Shown: in pieces, positions 23,734 through 32,354 of the stretch | How positions within the stretch are numbered: position 1 is the stretch's first letter | Layout: each line of letters starts with the position of its first letter | NCBI RefSeq assembly: GCF_027063845.1 | Contig: NZ_JAMOQU010000019.1 | Coordinates: 1-64,000, forward strand | Source: Thermococcus sp. | GTDB lineage: Archaea > Methanobacteriota_B > Thermococci > Thermococcales > Thermococcaceae | DNA length: 64,000 nucleotides | Direction: 5' to 3' | Translations under genes and position numbers: made by a program | Notes under the pieces: generated by a model | The model's database searches: none | What the model was told of the DNA's origin: nothing | The model's input: only the letters and a program-made list of their open reading frames with translations

Positions 23734-25746
23734 ATGGGTTATAATAGTAGGAATTCCGGTTTGCTTCTGGCAATCTTTGTTGGGATGCTATTGGTTGTTC
23801 CGGTAGTTGTGGCTTTTGATGTTAAATTGGCTTTTGTTGAGTCTCAGGATGATTACTCTGGAATATATTTCACAAATGGTCTCTGGGTGATTTATCAAGA
23901 GAACTCCACATCACATATGCACTCCACAAGGATTGTAAACGCTTCATCTGGTGAGACCGTTTTAACGATTAATGATTTGCTCGGTTCAGTTGTGCCAGTT
24001 GATGAAGGTTACCTGCTAGTGTCAACGGTTTCGAAAGAAAACTCTCTTCGGCTATATCGATTGAATGGTGAAAAGTATACACTCGTGTGGAAGATTGACA
24101 CTAGTAGGTATGGCTGGGTTAGCTACATCCTGCCTGTGCATGAAAAGAATCTTATTCTTGCTGGAACTGTTGATGCATCTAAAGAGAATTTAGGGGGACA
24201 TTATATTATTGGTGTTGACTTCGGCGGTAAACTCAAATTTGCGACAAACCTCCATGTAGTTGGGAATACTGTTTCGAGTATACTTCCTGCTGGGAATGGA
24301 AAGTATCTGGTTGTAGTTCCCGGTTTTGGCAAAGGGTTGCCTTATTTTGGCCTTATAGATGAATCCGGTAACGTTTTGAAGTCTGTTAGAATTAATTATC
24401 CTGTTGCATCTATTAAAATTTATATTCAAGATGACAAATTTGTAATGGCGTCATGGCGTGATAAGAGTGAGGGATATATACCGGATATAAAGACCTATTA
24501 TGGAATATGGACTCTGAATCTGACACCAGTAGCCATTGTTGAACTTCCGTATGAATTCCTTGGAGCTGTGCCAATTTTCGATAACAATTCCCTTTACTTG
24601 TTCATGGTAAAACAATTAAACTCAACGTGTACTCTTGTAGAGTCTAAGTATCTTTTAAACGGTACTCTTCAGTGGAGAAGGGATGTTCAGAGCTTAAAGT
24701 TTAGTGAGCCTTTAAAGGGCTACTGGATGTCCACAAACTCAATTAGCACGGTATTGCTTCCTTACCATAACGTCCACGTTGGGGTGTACCCATGTGGAGC
24801 TACTGTTAACGTTGTGGCCATTGATTTCAGAAATGCGGTTCCCCTTGCGAGTACTTATCTACCCATGGGAAAGGGCCCAAACTATTATTTCGCTTATTAT
24901 GATGCCAAGTACATTTATACTGGTCCTAAGGTTTATCTTATTGACACATCTTGGGTTCCCTCTGCAGTGCTTATAGATTCCATACCTCCTGGGAACGTCA
25001 CTATCGATGAAAGACACTTTGGATTGACGCCGTTATACACCCGGCTTAGCGCGGGGAGACATGAAGTACGTATAGTCCGTGGGAACTACTCTCCGGTAGA
25101 ACGTGTTTTGACGATTGGTCCTCATGAGGGTATTAGACTCTCTGTACACCTTAGTCCGTTGAATGCAACGCTTTGCCTTAACTCTACTCCGGTTGCCGAG
25201 GTTGATATCGTGCCAGAGGGTATAACCGTTTATACCCCTGCTAAAGTTTCTCTCCACAACGGCACGTACATACTTATCTTTAAGTCTAAGGAATATCCGG
25301 CACAGTATGGTAGCGTTAGAAAAACTGTGGAACTTTCGCCAAACGAAACCGCCTTTATAAACGTTGAGCTTCCACTAATACGTTCCGAACTCATAGTTAC
25401 ATCAAACGTCGTGAATGCCACAGTCTACGTGGATGGAAAACCTGTCGGACGTAGCCCAGTTCGGGTGTTTGTTATTCCTGGGTTCCACAACATTACAGTG
25501 AGGGCAAATGGCTACATTATGAAATCAGTTGTGGTTAATGTAACAAAGCCGACTCTCAACGTCTCTGTTGATTTATCCCCTGTTGTTGAGCCTGGGACTT
25601 CACCGATAAAGCCTCTTTCAAACACAACACAAATTCTAACTTCAAGTACCAGTAAAGTCAACAATAACTCCTCTCACTTGGTCTGTGGGCCTGGTTTAAT
25701 TGTGATTTTTGCAGTAAGTGTCCTGATTGTAAGGGTAAGACTATAA
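23734..25746 (+). CDS. Secreted surface protein with PEGA domains and CGP-CTERM anchor
   Basis: An extracellular protein of about 670 residues. It has an N-terminal signal peptide (LLAIFVGMLLVVPVVVA), a large beta-rich region (about 30-410, propeller-like repeats rich in Tyr, Val, Gly), and two PEGA-like domains: GNVTIDERHFGLTPLYTRLS near 412 and ATVYVDGKPVGRSPV near 565. A Ser/Thr/Asn-rich stalk and the C-terminal CGPGLIVIFAVSVLIVRVRL signature follow; a Cys-Gly-Pro before the last TM is the Thermococcales CGP-CTERM sorting/lipid-anchor signal. Three ATGs follow GGTGAT; 23734 has the best spacing (six nt). More AT-rich than its neighbours. Ligand unknown. Confidence 0.85.
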   Translation: MGYNSRNSGLLLAIFVGMLLVVPVVVAFDVKLAFVESQDDYSGIYFTNGLWVIYQENSTSHMHSTRIVNASSGETVLTINDLLGSVVPVDEGYLLVSTVSKENSLRLYRLNGEKYTLVWKIDTSRYGWVSYILPVHEKNLILAGTVDASKENLGGHYIIGVDFGGKLKFATNLHVVGNTVSSILPAGNGKYLVVVPGFGKGLPYFGLIDESGNVLKSVRINYPVASIKIYIQDDKFVMASWRDKSEGYIPDIKTYYGIWTLNLTPVAIVELPYEFLGAVPIFDNNSLYLFMVKQLNSTCTLVESKYLLNGTLQWRRDVQSLKFSEPLKGYWMSTNSISTVLLPYHNVHVGVYPCGATVNVVAIDFRNAVPLASTYLPMGKGPNYYFAYYDAKYIYTGPKVYLIDTSWVPSAVLIDSIPPGNVTIDERHFGLTPLYTRLSAGRHEVRIVRGNYSPVERVLTIGPHEGIRLSVHLSPLNATLCLNSTPVAEVDIVPEGITVYTPAKVSLHNGTYILIFKSKEYPAQYGSVRKTVELSPNETAFINVELPLIRSELIVTSNVVNATVYVDGKPVGRSPVRVFVIPGFHNITVRANGYIMKSVVVNVTKPTLNVSVDLSPVVEPGTSPIKPLSNTTQILTSSTSKVNNNSSHLVCGPGLIVIFAVSVLIVRVRL

Positions 25747-25830
25747 TATTGCGGAATAGTTTCTATTCTTTATTCAAAATTTTGTTTAAGACTATATACT
25801 TTTTTCAAAACGACTGAAAACGATTTAACA

Positions 25831-25851
25831 CGTTGGGCCTAACACCCAACG
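25831..25851 (+). promoter_or_regulatory. Hairpin abutting the ribosome-binding site of nnr
   Basis: CGTTGGG (25831-25837) pairs perfectly with CCCAACG (25845-25851), with a 7-nt loop. The last G is the first base of the GGTGAT ribosome-binding site, so the hairpin could mask it. It lies below the upstream ATTTAACACG, a possible TATA/initiator. Confidence 0.35.
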
Positions 25852-25859
25852 GTGATACC

Positions 25860-27302
25860 ATGAGGATTGAGGACGTTTACGTCTGGGACATAAACGCGAA
25901 ATGGCTCGGTATAACACCTTACCAGCTCATGGAGAACGCTGGAGCCGGCGTTGCAAGAACGATAGAGGAGCGCTTTGGAAAGGGCCTCAGGATTGCGGTC
26001 TTCTCGGGAACCGGGAACAACGGTGGGGACGGCTTCGTCGTCGCGAGGCATCTTAGCTTCGAAAACGACGTTACGGTTTTTCTGGTGGGCGATGAGGCCA
26101 AGATAAGGAGCGGGGAAGCTAAACACAACTGGGAAATCCTGAAGAACCTTGACTTCGTGAAAATTAAGGTTCTGAAGGATTCCGCCTACATAAAAGGGCT
26201 TGACCTGAGCGGTTACGACGTCATCGTGGATGCCCTCCTCGGGGCCGGAACGAGGGGTGAGCCGAGAGAACCCATACGCTCGGCCATCGAGAAAATCAAC
26301 GAGTACGCTGGAAGGGCGAAGATTGTCAGCGTTGACCTGCCGAGCGGTTACCCGAGCGACGTACGCGTTAAAGCCGACTTCGCCGTCACCTTCCAGTGGG
26401 ACAAGGAGGAGTACGAGGGATTTGAGAGGATTATAGTAAAGATAGGCTATCCCAGGGAGCTCTACCACCTCGTCGGGCCGGGCGATGCAAAGTTCGCGCT
26501 CAGGAAGAGGGGCCAGCACAAGGGGCAGAACGGCAGGCTTTTGGTCATCGGCGGGAGTTCAAGCTACTACGGCGCTCCCTATCTTTCCTCCAAGGGGGCG
26601 AGCTACCTTGTTGACCTCGTTTACCTCGCGATGCCGGCTGAGCCTGCGAGGAGGATAAGCGACCCAGATTTGATTCTGAGGCCCTTCCCTGGCGAGAACT
26701 TCTCGACCGAGCACCTTGATGACCTGCTTGAGCTCGCCGAAAAGGCGGACGCCGTTGTCATAGGGCCAGGAATAGGTCTCGCTAAGGAAACTAAGGAGTT
26801 CGTTAGAGGGTTCGTGAGGAGCTGTGAGAAGCCGATGGTCATCGATGCGGACGGGTTGAAGGTGATAGCCGAGGATTTGGGCGTTCTCAAAGGTAAATCC
26901 TTTGTTCTAACGCCCCATGCAGGTGAATTCAGCGTTCTCTTCGGCGTTAAGCCTTCCGAGGGGCTGATTGAGCGGGCAGGGCTGGTGAAGGAAAAGGCCC
27001 GCGAAATTGGTGGCGTAATCCTGCTGAAGGGCCCCTACGACGTCATCAGCGACGGAGAAACCTGGAAGTACAACAGGACAGGCAACAGGGGCATGACGAC
27101 GGGGGGAACAGGCGACGTTTTAGCCGGCCTCGTCGGGGCCCTGCTCACGCTCGGAAACTCCCCGCTGAGGTCAGCCTCGGTCGGTGCCTTCCTCAACGGC
27201 CTCGCTGGGGATATGGTGAAGGAAGAACTCGGAGAAAACTTCACGGCCCTTGAGCTCGCGAAGCGGATTCCAGAGGCAGTAAAATGGGTGGAGGAGTTCT
27301 GA
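25860..27302 (+). CDS. nnr: Bifunctional NAD(P)H-hydrate epimerase / ADP-dependent NAD(P)H-hydrate dehydratase
   Basis: Repairs hydrated NAD(P)H formed spontaneously at high temperature. The 480-residue fusion has an N-terminal YjeF/NnrE epimerase domain (FSGTGNNGGDGFVVARHL near 47-64, VDALLGAGTRG near 125, SVDLPSGYPSD) and a C-terminal ribokinase-like NnrD dehydratase domain (GHKGQNGRLLVIGGS-type start near 220, IGPGIGLAKET, DADGLKVI, LTPHAGEF, GGTGDVLAG). GGTGAT lies three nt before the ATG at 25860. A downstream small membrane-protein gene starts just beyond its stop. Confidence 0.95.
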   Translation: MRIEDVYVWDINAKWLGITPYQLMENAGAGVARTIEERFGKGLRIAVFSGTGNNGGDGFVVARHLSFENDVTVFLVGDEAKIRSGEAKHNWEILKNLDFVKIKVLKDSAYIKGLDLSGYDVIVDALLGAGTRGEPREPIRSAIEKINEYAGRAKIVSVDLPSGYPSDVRVKADFAVTFQWDKEEYEGFERIIVKIGYPRELYHLVGPGDAKFALRKRGQHKGQNGRLLVIGGSSSYYGAPYLSSKGASYLVDLVYLAMPAEPARRISDPDLILRPFPGENFSTEHLDDLLELAEKADAVVIGPGIGLAKETKEFVRGFVRSCEKPMVIDADGLKVIAEDLGVLKGKSFVLTPHAGEFSVLFGVKPSEGLIERAGLVKEKAREIGGVILLKGPYDVISDGETWKYNRTGNRGMTTGGTGDVLAGLVGALLTLGNSPLRSASVGAFLNGLAGDMVKEELGENFTALELAKRIPEAVKWVEEF

Positions 27303-27316
27303 GCCGGGGTGCTGGC

Positions 27317-27529
27317 ATGGTGGGGCTGGGGTTTAACTGGCGTTCTCTCTTCTACTTTTTCTTCGGTTTTCTCCTCGCGTTTAGCCTGCCGACCGGGGCT
27401 TTGGCTATCTTAATTGGCCTCCTCTTCGTGAGACTTGAAACGCGTTATGAGTTATTCCTCTCCCTTGGAGGTTTTGTAATTGGAACCCTCGCGGGAACAT
27501 TTGTCTGGGGGGAAGTCTTGGATTTTTGA
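27317..27529 (+). CDS. Small membrane protein, possibly frameshifted
   Basis: A 70-residue hydrophobic product with two TM segments, starting MVGLGFNWRSLFYFFFGFL; GGTG lies five nt before the ATG. It stops just after a GGGGGG run (27507-27512). In the next frame, coding-like membrane sequence continues (27513-27761), so this may be the first half of one split protein. Function unknown. Confidence 0.5.
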   Translation: MVGLGFNWRSLFYFFFGFLLAFSLPTGALAILIGLLFVRLETRYELFLSLGGFVIGTLAGTFVWGEVLDF

Positions 27530-27761
27530 GGCCCTGAAGCAAGGTTACCAGGAGCAGGGCGTTTGGGGCTTTGTTGGGGGGCTTCTGGTTATCCTCGGAC
27601 TGTCTCTCACTCTGGCACTGCTCCGCTCGCTCCTTAACGGAAAAAAAGTGACGGTGAACCGTCTTGAGTTTTTAAACCTCTATCAGCTTCTTAACCTTCT
27701 TGGCCATCTCACAGAGCTCACAGCTCTGGAGGAAAACGAGCATGTTGAGGAAGTGGAATAG
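27513..27761 (+). pseudogene. Second fragment of the small membrane protein (other frame)
   Basis: After the G6 run the +1 frame encodes KSWIFEALKQGYQEQG and then a strong TM segment (GFVGGLLVILGLSLTLALL). It has no good start codon of its own, so it looks like the continuation of the preceding gene after a one-base shift. The frame runs 90 bp into the convergent HTH gene, and its last 30 residues there are probably not native. Confidence 0.35.
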
Positions 27762-28229
27762 CTCTATTTCGCTGAGCTCCACGTCGGCCTCGGAGATTCT
27801 CCTAATGAAGGGCTGGGAGTTAATCTCGATTTCGTTGAGGATGTCCTTTGTCAGCTCTTTCAGTTTTTCCCGGTCCTTAATTTTTATTCCCGCTTTTTCG
27901 AGGATTCTTACGAGTTTTTCTGCCTCCACTTGGAGGTACTCCTGCCGGAAGTTCTCGATGCTCTCGTGGGGCTCGGCCTTTATTAGGAAGAGCCTCGCGG
28001 TTCTGCCGTAGAGCTTCTCGTTGCCCTCACTGCCTAGCTCTTCCACAAAACCCGCCTTCTCAAGGGCCTTGACGTGCCTGTAAATCGTTGTCCTGTCCCT
28101 GCCTATAGCCATGCTGAGCTCCCATATCGTCATTGGTCTCTGCCTGAGGAGCTGAAGTATCTTGAACCTGGTCTCGTCTGACAGAACCTTGACCCTTTCG
28201 GGCTGGGTGATTATTATGACTTCCCTCAC
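27672..28229 (-). CDS. ArsR-type winged-helix transcriptional regulator
   Basis: A 185-residue protein with an N-terminal winged helix-turn-helix (VLSDETRFKILQLLRQRPMT, then TIYRHVKALEKAGFVEEL; residues 12-70) and a helical C-terminal dimerisation/effector part ending in a Cys-containing FLQSCELCEMAKK segment that might sense metal or redox. It is directly downstream of DUF211 and a second HTH gene in the same direction, spaced 0-6 bp, so the three form one operon. Confidence 0.85.
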   Translation of the reverse strand: MREVIIITQPERVKVLSDETRFKILQLLRQRPMTIWELSMAIGRDRTTIYRHVKALEKAGFVEELGSEGNEKLYGRTARLFLIKAEPHESIENFRQEYLQVEAEKLVRILEKAGIKIKDREKLKELTKDILNEIEINSQPFIRRISEADVELSEIELFHFLNMLVFLQSCELCEMAKKVKKLIEV

Positions 28230-28535
28230 TCAGTACTCCTCCAGCTTGTCCTGAGGAGTTTCCTCTTCCTCGACTATTCTCCTACCAGCTGCGACCATAT
28301 CAATACTGTGCACCACACCGCCGAACTCCTCTATCGTCCTGACTATCTCGTCGTAGTCGAGGTCGTCGCCCATTATCGTTATCTTGACGTTCTCCGTCTC
28401 CTTATCAATCTCGACGAGCGTGATGTTGACTCCCTCGACGCCCTCGAGCTCGCTCAGTCCGAGGGCCAGCTCCGTGACTATCGGCTGGTGGGGCTTGAGC
28501 ACGTCAAGCACGAGAAGCCTGATTCCCCTCGCCAT
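28230..28535 (-). CDS. DUF211 protein
   Basis: A 101-residue protein of the archaeal DUF211 family, a ferredoxin-like fold seen in small oligomers of unknown function. Segments IRLLVLDVLKPHQP, NITLVEIDKETENVKITIMGDDLDYDEI and GGVVHSIDMVAAG are family-typical. GTGAT precedes the ATG at 28535 by four nt and overlaps the stop of the upstream HTH gene. Sandwiched between two HTH regulators, it may supply a ligand-sensing partner. Confidence 0.82.
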   Translation of the reverse strand: MARGIRLLVLDVLKPHQPIVTELALGLSELEGVEGVNITLVEIDKETENVKITIMGDDLDYDEIVRTIEEFGGVVHSIDMVAAGRRIVEEEETPQDKLEEY

Positions 28536-28540
28536 GGCAA

Positions 28541-29116
28541 TCACTTCTTGAGCAGTTCACCGAGCTTCTTGAGGAGTTCGAGGCTCTCCTCATCGCGTCC
28601 CATTCTGGCCATTGCGAGCCACTCTATGGCGTGGATTATGTCCTCGTTGGAGAAGTCCTTGAGTTTGTCCTCGTTGGCCTCGATTTCCTTGGATATCTCG
28701 GTTTTGAACTCGTGCTCCTTCTTGAGGAGTTCGTCCATGACGTTAAGGAGCTCCTCATCGTTGAAATCGTAGCCGAGGACCTTGAATATCTCCAGCTTGG
28801 TCTTGAGCCGCGAGCGTGCAAAGTACCTTAACTCCTCGTCGCCGAGATAAAGGTTGATGTAGAACGCGTCGGCGGTTCTTCCGTAGTACTTCTCGACGAG
28901 ATTGCCCTTCATCTCGGTCCTCTTGACCTCGACGAGGCCTGCTTCCTTGAGCTTTTCGATGTGGTGGTATATCGTCTGTGGAGTTTTTCCGAGAATCTCG
29001 CTCAGCTGTGAAATAGTCATCTCTCTGTTCCGCAGTAGGGCTAATATTTTTCTCCTCGTATCTTCAAGCATCAGTTTTATGACCTCTGGGTCGGTTATTA
29101 CCTTCACCTTAGACAT
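28541..29116 (-). CDS. ArsR-type winged-helix transcriptional regulator
   Basis: A 191-residue protein with an N-terminal winged HTH (LEDTRRKILALLRNREMTISQLSEILGK and TIYHHIEKLKEAGLVEVKR; about 18-75) and a charged helical C-terminal half. It resembles the HTH gene at 27672-28229 in architecture (both include KYYGRTAD/KLYGRTAR), suggesting duplication around DUF211. GGTGGT lies four nt before the ATG at 29116. Two direct repeats in its promoter (29134-29168) are a candidate operator. Confidence 0.88.
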   Translation of the reverse strand: MSKVKVITDPEVIKLMLEDTRRKILALLRNREMTISQLSEILGKTPQTIYHHIEKLKEAGLVEVKRTEMKGNLVEKYYGRTADAFYINLYLGDEELRYFARSRLKTKLEIFKVLGYDFNDEELLNVMDELLKKEHEFKTEISKEIEANEDKLKDFSNEDIIHAIEWLAMARMGRDEESLELLKKLGELLKK

Positions 29117-29133
29117 TATGACCACCCAATCTT

Positions 29134-29168
29134 AACGCTCCAACGTTTCTTTAAACGCTCAGGTGTTT
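29134..29168 (-). promoter_or_regulatory. Direct-repeat operator candidate upstream of the HTH-DUF211-HTH operon
   Basis: AACGCTCCAACGTTT (29134-29148) and AACGCTCAGGTGTTT (29154-29168) share 11 of 15 positions and are 20 bp apart, two helical turns. TTTAAA between them can act as the TATA box of the leftward operon, so binding here would block it. The divergent acetyl-CoA synthetase gene starts 125 bp away. Confidence 0.45.
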
Positions 29169-29253
29169 TAACCTTTTCCGTTCCGGTAGCTTTATATATG
29201 TAAAGGTCAACGGCCTCTGCTCATCTTTGGATAAAACGTCCACCCTCGGAAGC

Positions 29254-29261
29254 CTTAAATA
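29254..29261 (+). promoter_or_regulatory. TATA box of the ACD alpha gene
   Basis: CTTAAATA lies 33-40 nt before the ATG at 29294. An upstream TTTATATATG (29191-29200) is a second possible element. Confidence 0.4.
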
Positions 29262-29293
29262 ACATCGGCCGAAAAAACTTCGGAGGTGGTTGT

Positions 29294-30697
29294 ATGGGGA
29301 GCCTCGACTTCCTGTTTTACCCCAAGAGCGTCGCGGTCATAGGCGCTTCCCACGTGCCGGGGAAGGTTGGAAACGCCATAATGCGCTCGATAACGCTACG
29401 TTTTGAGGGCAAAGTCTACGCCGTCAACGTCAAGGGCGGTGAAATCGAGGTCAACGGGAAGAAGTTCAAGGTTTATCGGAGTATCAAGGACATCCCCGAC
29501 GAGGTTGACGTCGCGGTCATCGCGGTTCCAGCCAAGTTCGTGCCGGACGTTATAGACGAGTGCGGTGAGAAGGGCGTTAAGGGTGCGATAGTCATTTCGG
29601 CGGGCTTTAAGGAGGCCGGAAGGGCCGACCTCGAGGAGGAACTCGTTAAGCGCGCCAGGAAGTGGGGCATTCGCGTCGTCGGTCCGAACTGTCTTGGCGT
29701 CACGAACCTTGAGAACGGCTTCGACTGCAACTTCAACCCGCCCGAGAGGCAGGCCAGGCCACCCTTCGGAAAGGTCGCCTTCATGAGCCAGAGCGGTGCC
29801 TTTGGTGCCGCAATCCTCGACTGGGCGGCCAGAGAGAAGATAGGAATGAGCAAGTTCATCAGCCTCGGCAACATGGCCGACCTCGACGAGAGCGACTTCA
29901 TGGACTACCTCGGCGACGACGAGAAGACGGGCGTTATAACCGGCTACCTCGAGGGCGTCAAGGACGGAAGGAAGTTCCTTGAAACGGCAAAGCGCGTTAC
30001 CCTCAAGAAGCCCGTCGTAATCCTCAAGAGCGGAAGGACCGAGGCCGGTGCCAAGGCAGCAGCTTCCCACACCGGTTCCCTCGCGGGTTCATACGCGATT
30101 TACAGGGCGGCCTTTGAGCAGAGCGGTGTTCTGGAAGCGACCACGATGAGACAGCTCTTCAACTACGCGAAGGTCTTAGCTATGCAGAAGCCGGCCAAGG
30201 GCGACCGCGTTGCGATAGTCACCAACGGCGGTGGAGCAGGAGTCATGATGAGCGACGGCCTGCTCGAGCGCGGTTTGAAGATGGCTGAACTTAGCGAGGA
30301 GACGCTTAAGAAGTTCGAGGAGGACGTCAGGGCCGGAAAGCTTCCCGCTCACATGTCCTACAAGAACCCGATTGACGTCATAGGCGACGCCCCGTCGAGC
30401 AGGTACGAGATAGCTATGCGCTACGCCCTCGAAGACCCGAACGTTGACGTCCTCGTCGTCATCGCACTCTTCCAGAGCCCGGCCCTCGACGAGGGAATCA
30501 TTGACGCGGTCGAGAGAATGAAGGCCTACGGCAAGCCGATTGTCTTTGTTGCCCCCGGTGGAGACTTCCCGCACAAGATGGCGAGGAACATCGAGCAGAA
30601 GGGTATTCCGGTCTACGAGACCACCGAGGACGCGGTTGACGCCGTCTACGCCCTGGTTAAGTACGGAGAATGGTTGAAGGATAACGGGAGGCTTTGA
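29294..30697 (+). CDS. Acetate-CoA ligase (ADP-forming) alpha subunit
   Basis: Alpha subunit of an archaeal ADP-forming acyl-CoA synthetase, which converts acyl-CoA, ADP and phosphate to acid, ATP and CoA, the main substrate-level ATP step in peptide and sugar fermentation. The 467-residue protein has a CoA-binding Rossmann domain (SVAVIGASHVPGKVGNAI) and ligase-CoA domains; the phosphorylated His is in ASHTGSLAG at about residue 259. No beta subunit gene is in the window, so the partner is encoded elsewhere; which of the several paralogues (ACD I, II, III) this is cannot be said. GGTGG lies four nt before the ATG. Confidence 0.92.
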   Translation: MGSLDFLFYPKSVAVIGASHVPGKVGNAIMRSITLRFEGKVYAVNVKGGEIEVNGKKFKVYRSIKDIPDEVDVAVIAVPAKFVPDVIDECGEKGVKGAIVISAGFKEAGRADLEEELVKRARKWGIRVVGPNCLGVTNLENGFDCNFNPPERQARPPFGKVAFMSQSGAFGAAILDWAAREKIGMSKFISLGNMADLDESDFMDYLGDDEKTGVITGYLEGVKDGRKFLETAKRVTLKKPVVILKSGRTEAGAKAAASHTGSLAGSYAIYRAAFEQSGVLEATTMRQLFNYAKVLAMQKPAKGDRVAIVTNGGGAGVMMSDGLLERGLKMAELSEETLKKFEEDVRAGKLPAHMSYKNPIDVIGDAPSSRYEIAMRYALEDPNVDVLVVIALFQSPALDEGIIDAVERMKAYGKPIVFVAPGGDFPHKMARNIEQKGIPVYETTEDAVDAVYALVKYGEWLKDNGRL

Positions 30698-30702
30698 ATA
30701 GG

Positions 30703-31470
30703 CTAAACAGAGGCCTCGATGATCTTTTTGATTCTTTTAAGTTTGGAAACAACTTCTATGGCTTTTTTCCTTATATGTTTCGGGGGTGTTATTTCTAGTT
30801 CATTGTTGATTATTCTTTCATGTCTAAAAATTGCTATGTCAATTAACCTAATGGCTTTCTCAGGAGTGATTTTGTAGGTTATTTTCCATTCTCTAAAGTC
30901 CTTGACACAAATATCTTGGGGATCGAGCTCAACGTAACCATTATACTGTATTGGCAGGAGCACTGTTGAGTATTTTTTACTAGCCACTAGGCGAGCTGTA
31001 TATTCCTCTCCTTCTAGAATGGATTTTAGATAGTTAATGTGCTTTGTGGGATTGTTCCCCCTCCAATTTCCAGTTTCGACTATCTTTTTGATATTATTGA
31101 CAGCTTCTTCGGGGAGAAGATCGATGACTCTGACACCAGTACGGAAGCCTTGAGGATCGTATAATGCATGTCCATAAACCCCGACGAAATAAAACCTGCT
31201 TCTTCCTGGTGCAGGGTCTCGTGGATCGATGTACTTTGAAACAAAAAGTACTGTGCCTGCTGTAAATTTTTGTGGATTGCTTTCGATGTGCCCAAAATAT
31301 ACATTCTTTCGAAAGTGCTCATAAAAATTCCATAGTTCGTGGCCAAATCCAGTATTTACTATGTAATCAAACTGGTACAAGTTCCTGTTTTTGAACATTT
31401 CGTCATCGAAGCCTTGCCATCCTCTGGGAGACCAGCCAATATTAGTTACTAGGAGCCCGTTATCTTCCAT
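30703..31470 (-). CDS. Hypothetical protein (AT-rich, possibly acquired)
   Basis: A 255-residue soluble protein of unrecognised family. It is AT-rich compared with its neighbours. The middle (TVLFVSKYIDPRDPAPGRSR, then FYFVGVYGHALYD) faintly resembles PUA/EVE/YTH-type modified-base-reading folds, but this is an impression only. The C-terminal 40 residues are Lys/Arg/Ile-rich helices. GGTGGTTCAAT precedes the ATG at 31470. Convergent with the ACD alpha gene, six bp apart. Confidence 0.65.
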   Translation of the reverse strand: MEDNGLLVTNIGWSPRGWQGFDDEMFKNRNLYQFDYIVNTGFGHELWNFYEHFRKNVYFGHIESNPQKFTAGTVLFVSKYIDPRDPAPGRSRFYFVGVYGHALYDPQGFRTGVRVIDLLPEEAVNNIKKIVETGNWRGNNPTKHINYLKSILEGEEYTARLVASKKYSTVLLPIQYNGYVELDPQDICVKDFREWKITYKITPEKAIRLIDIAIFRHERIINNELEITPPKHIRKKAIEVVSKLKRIKKIIEASV

Positions 31471-31586
31471 ATTGAACCACCATTAGTAACGTGACTTGAT
31501 ATAGCTTTTAAACATTGTGATCAATTAACATGTTACATCTTCAAAATTATTATGCTTGGTAATTACTTTGGGCTTTTAAGGCAGAC

Positions 31587-32354
31587 CTAAACCTCAACCC
31601 ACGTGAAGTCCCTCGCGACCTCACCTTGAACCCCTGCTTCCCTGACTTTCTTCTCCAAGACCTCGTGTGGGTAGTTGCTGTGGCTTATGTGCGCGAAGAC
31701 GGTGTAGCCCGCCCCCACCCTCTTCGCCAGCTCTATTGCCTCCTTGACACCAAGGTGCGAGCCGGGAATGGCTTCCCTGTGGGTCATCTCGGCTATAAGC
31801 AGGTCGACTCCCTCCATCAGCTTTAGGGCCCGCTCGTCCTTCAGAATCTCAGGCCCTGTGTCGCCGGTTATCGCTATCCTCTTCCCCTTCATCTCGATGA
31901 CGAAGCCACCAGCCGTTACCGTGTGAGTGACGGGGAAGTGAACTACCCTCATCTTTCCGACTCTCGTCTCCTTCCAGAACTCAAGCTCGTTGTAGGCCCA
32001 CTCGTGCCCCTCCGGGCTTTCCGAGCCGAAGGCCAGTCTCGTTAAACTTTTCGCGACTTCAAGTGCCTCTCTGTGGGAGTAGAACTCAACACGCTTGAAG
32101 ACCTGGAGCTCGGGCAGTCCGAATACGTGGTCGAAGTGGCCATGAGTTATTAAAACTCGCTCCACCCTCTTGTTCAGCCTTTCCAGGTGGTAGTGAAGGT
32201 CTGGACTTGGGTCAACGAGCGTTTTATCAAAGTAAAGCGAGAACCGCGTTCTCCGCAGGGCTGGATTAATCCTCGCCCGCGAGCAGTTCTCGCAGGTGCA
32301 GAGGGGCTTGGGCGTCCCGCTGTATGAACCCGAGCCGAGGATTACAACTTTCAT
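31587..32354 (-). CDS. Metallo-beta-lactamase fold hydrolase (PhnP/RNase Z-like)
   Basis: A 255-residue MBL-fold hydrolase, most like PhnP-type cyclic phosphodiesterases: Cys cluster CTCENCSRARIN near residues 19-30 (Zn site), the dinuclear metal motif THGHFDH near 70, a later GDTG and HISHSNYPHE. The substrate is unknown. The ATG at 32354 overlaps the stop of the EamA transporter gene in ATGA form, so the two are translated together; the pair may handle the same or related small molecules. Confidence 0.85.
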   Translation of the reverse strand: MKVVILGSGSYSGTPKPLCTCENCSRARINPALRRTRFSLYFDKTLVDPSPDLHYHLERLNKRVERVLITHGHFDHVFGLPELQVFKRVEFYSHREALEVAKSLTRLAFGSESPEGHEWAYNELEFWKETRVGKMRVVHFPVTHTVTAGGFVIEMKGKRIAITGDTGPEILKDERALKLMEGVDLLIAEMTHREAIPGSHLGVKEAIELAKRVGAGYTVFAHISHSNYPHEVLEKKVREAGVQGEVARDFTWVEV

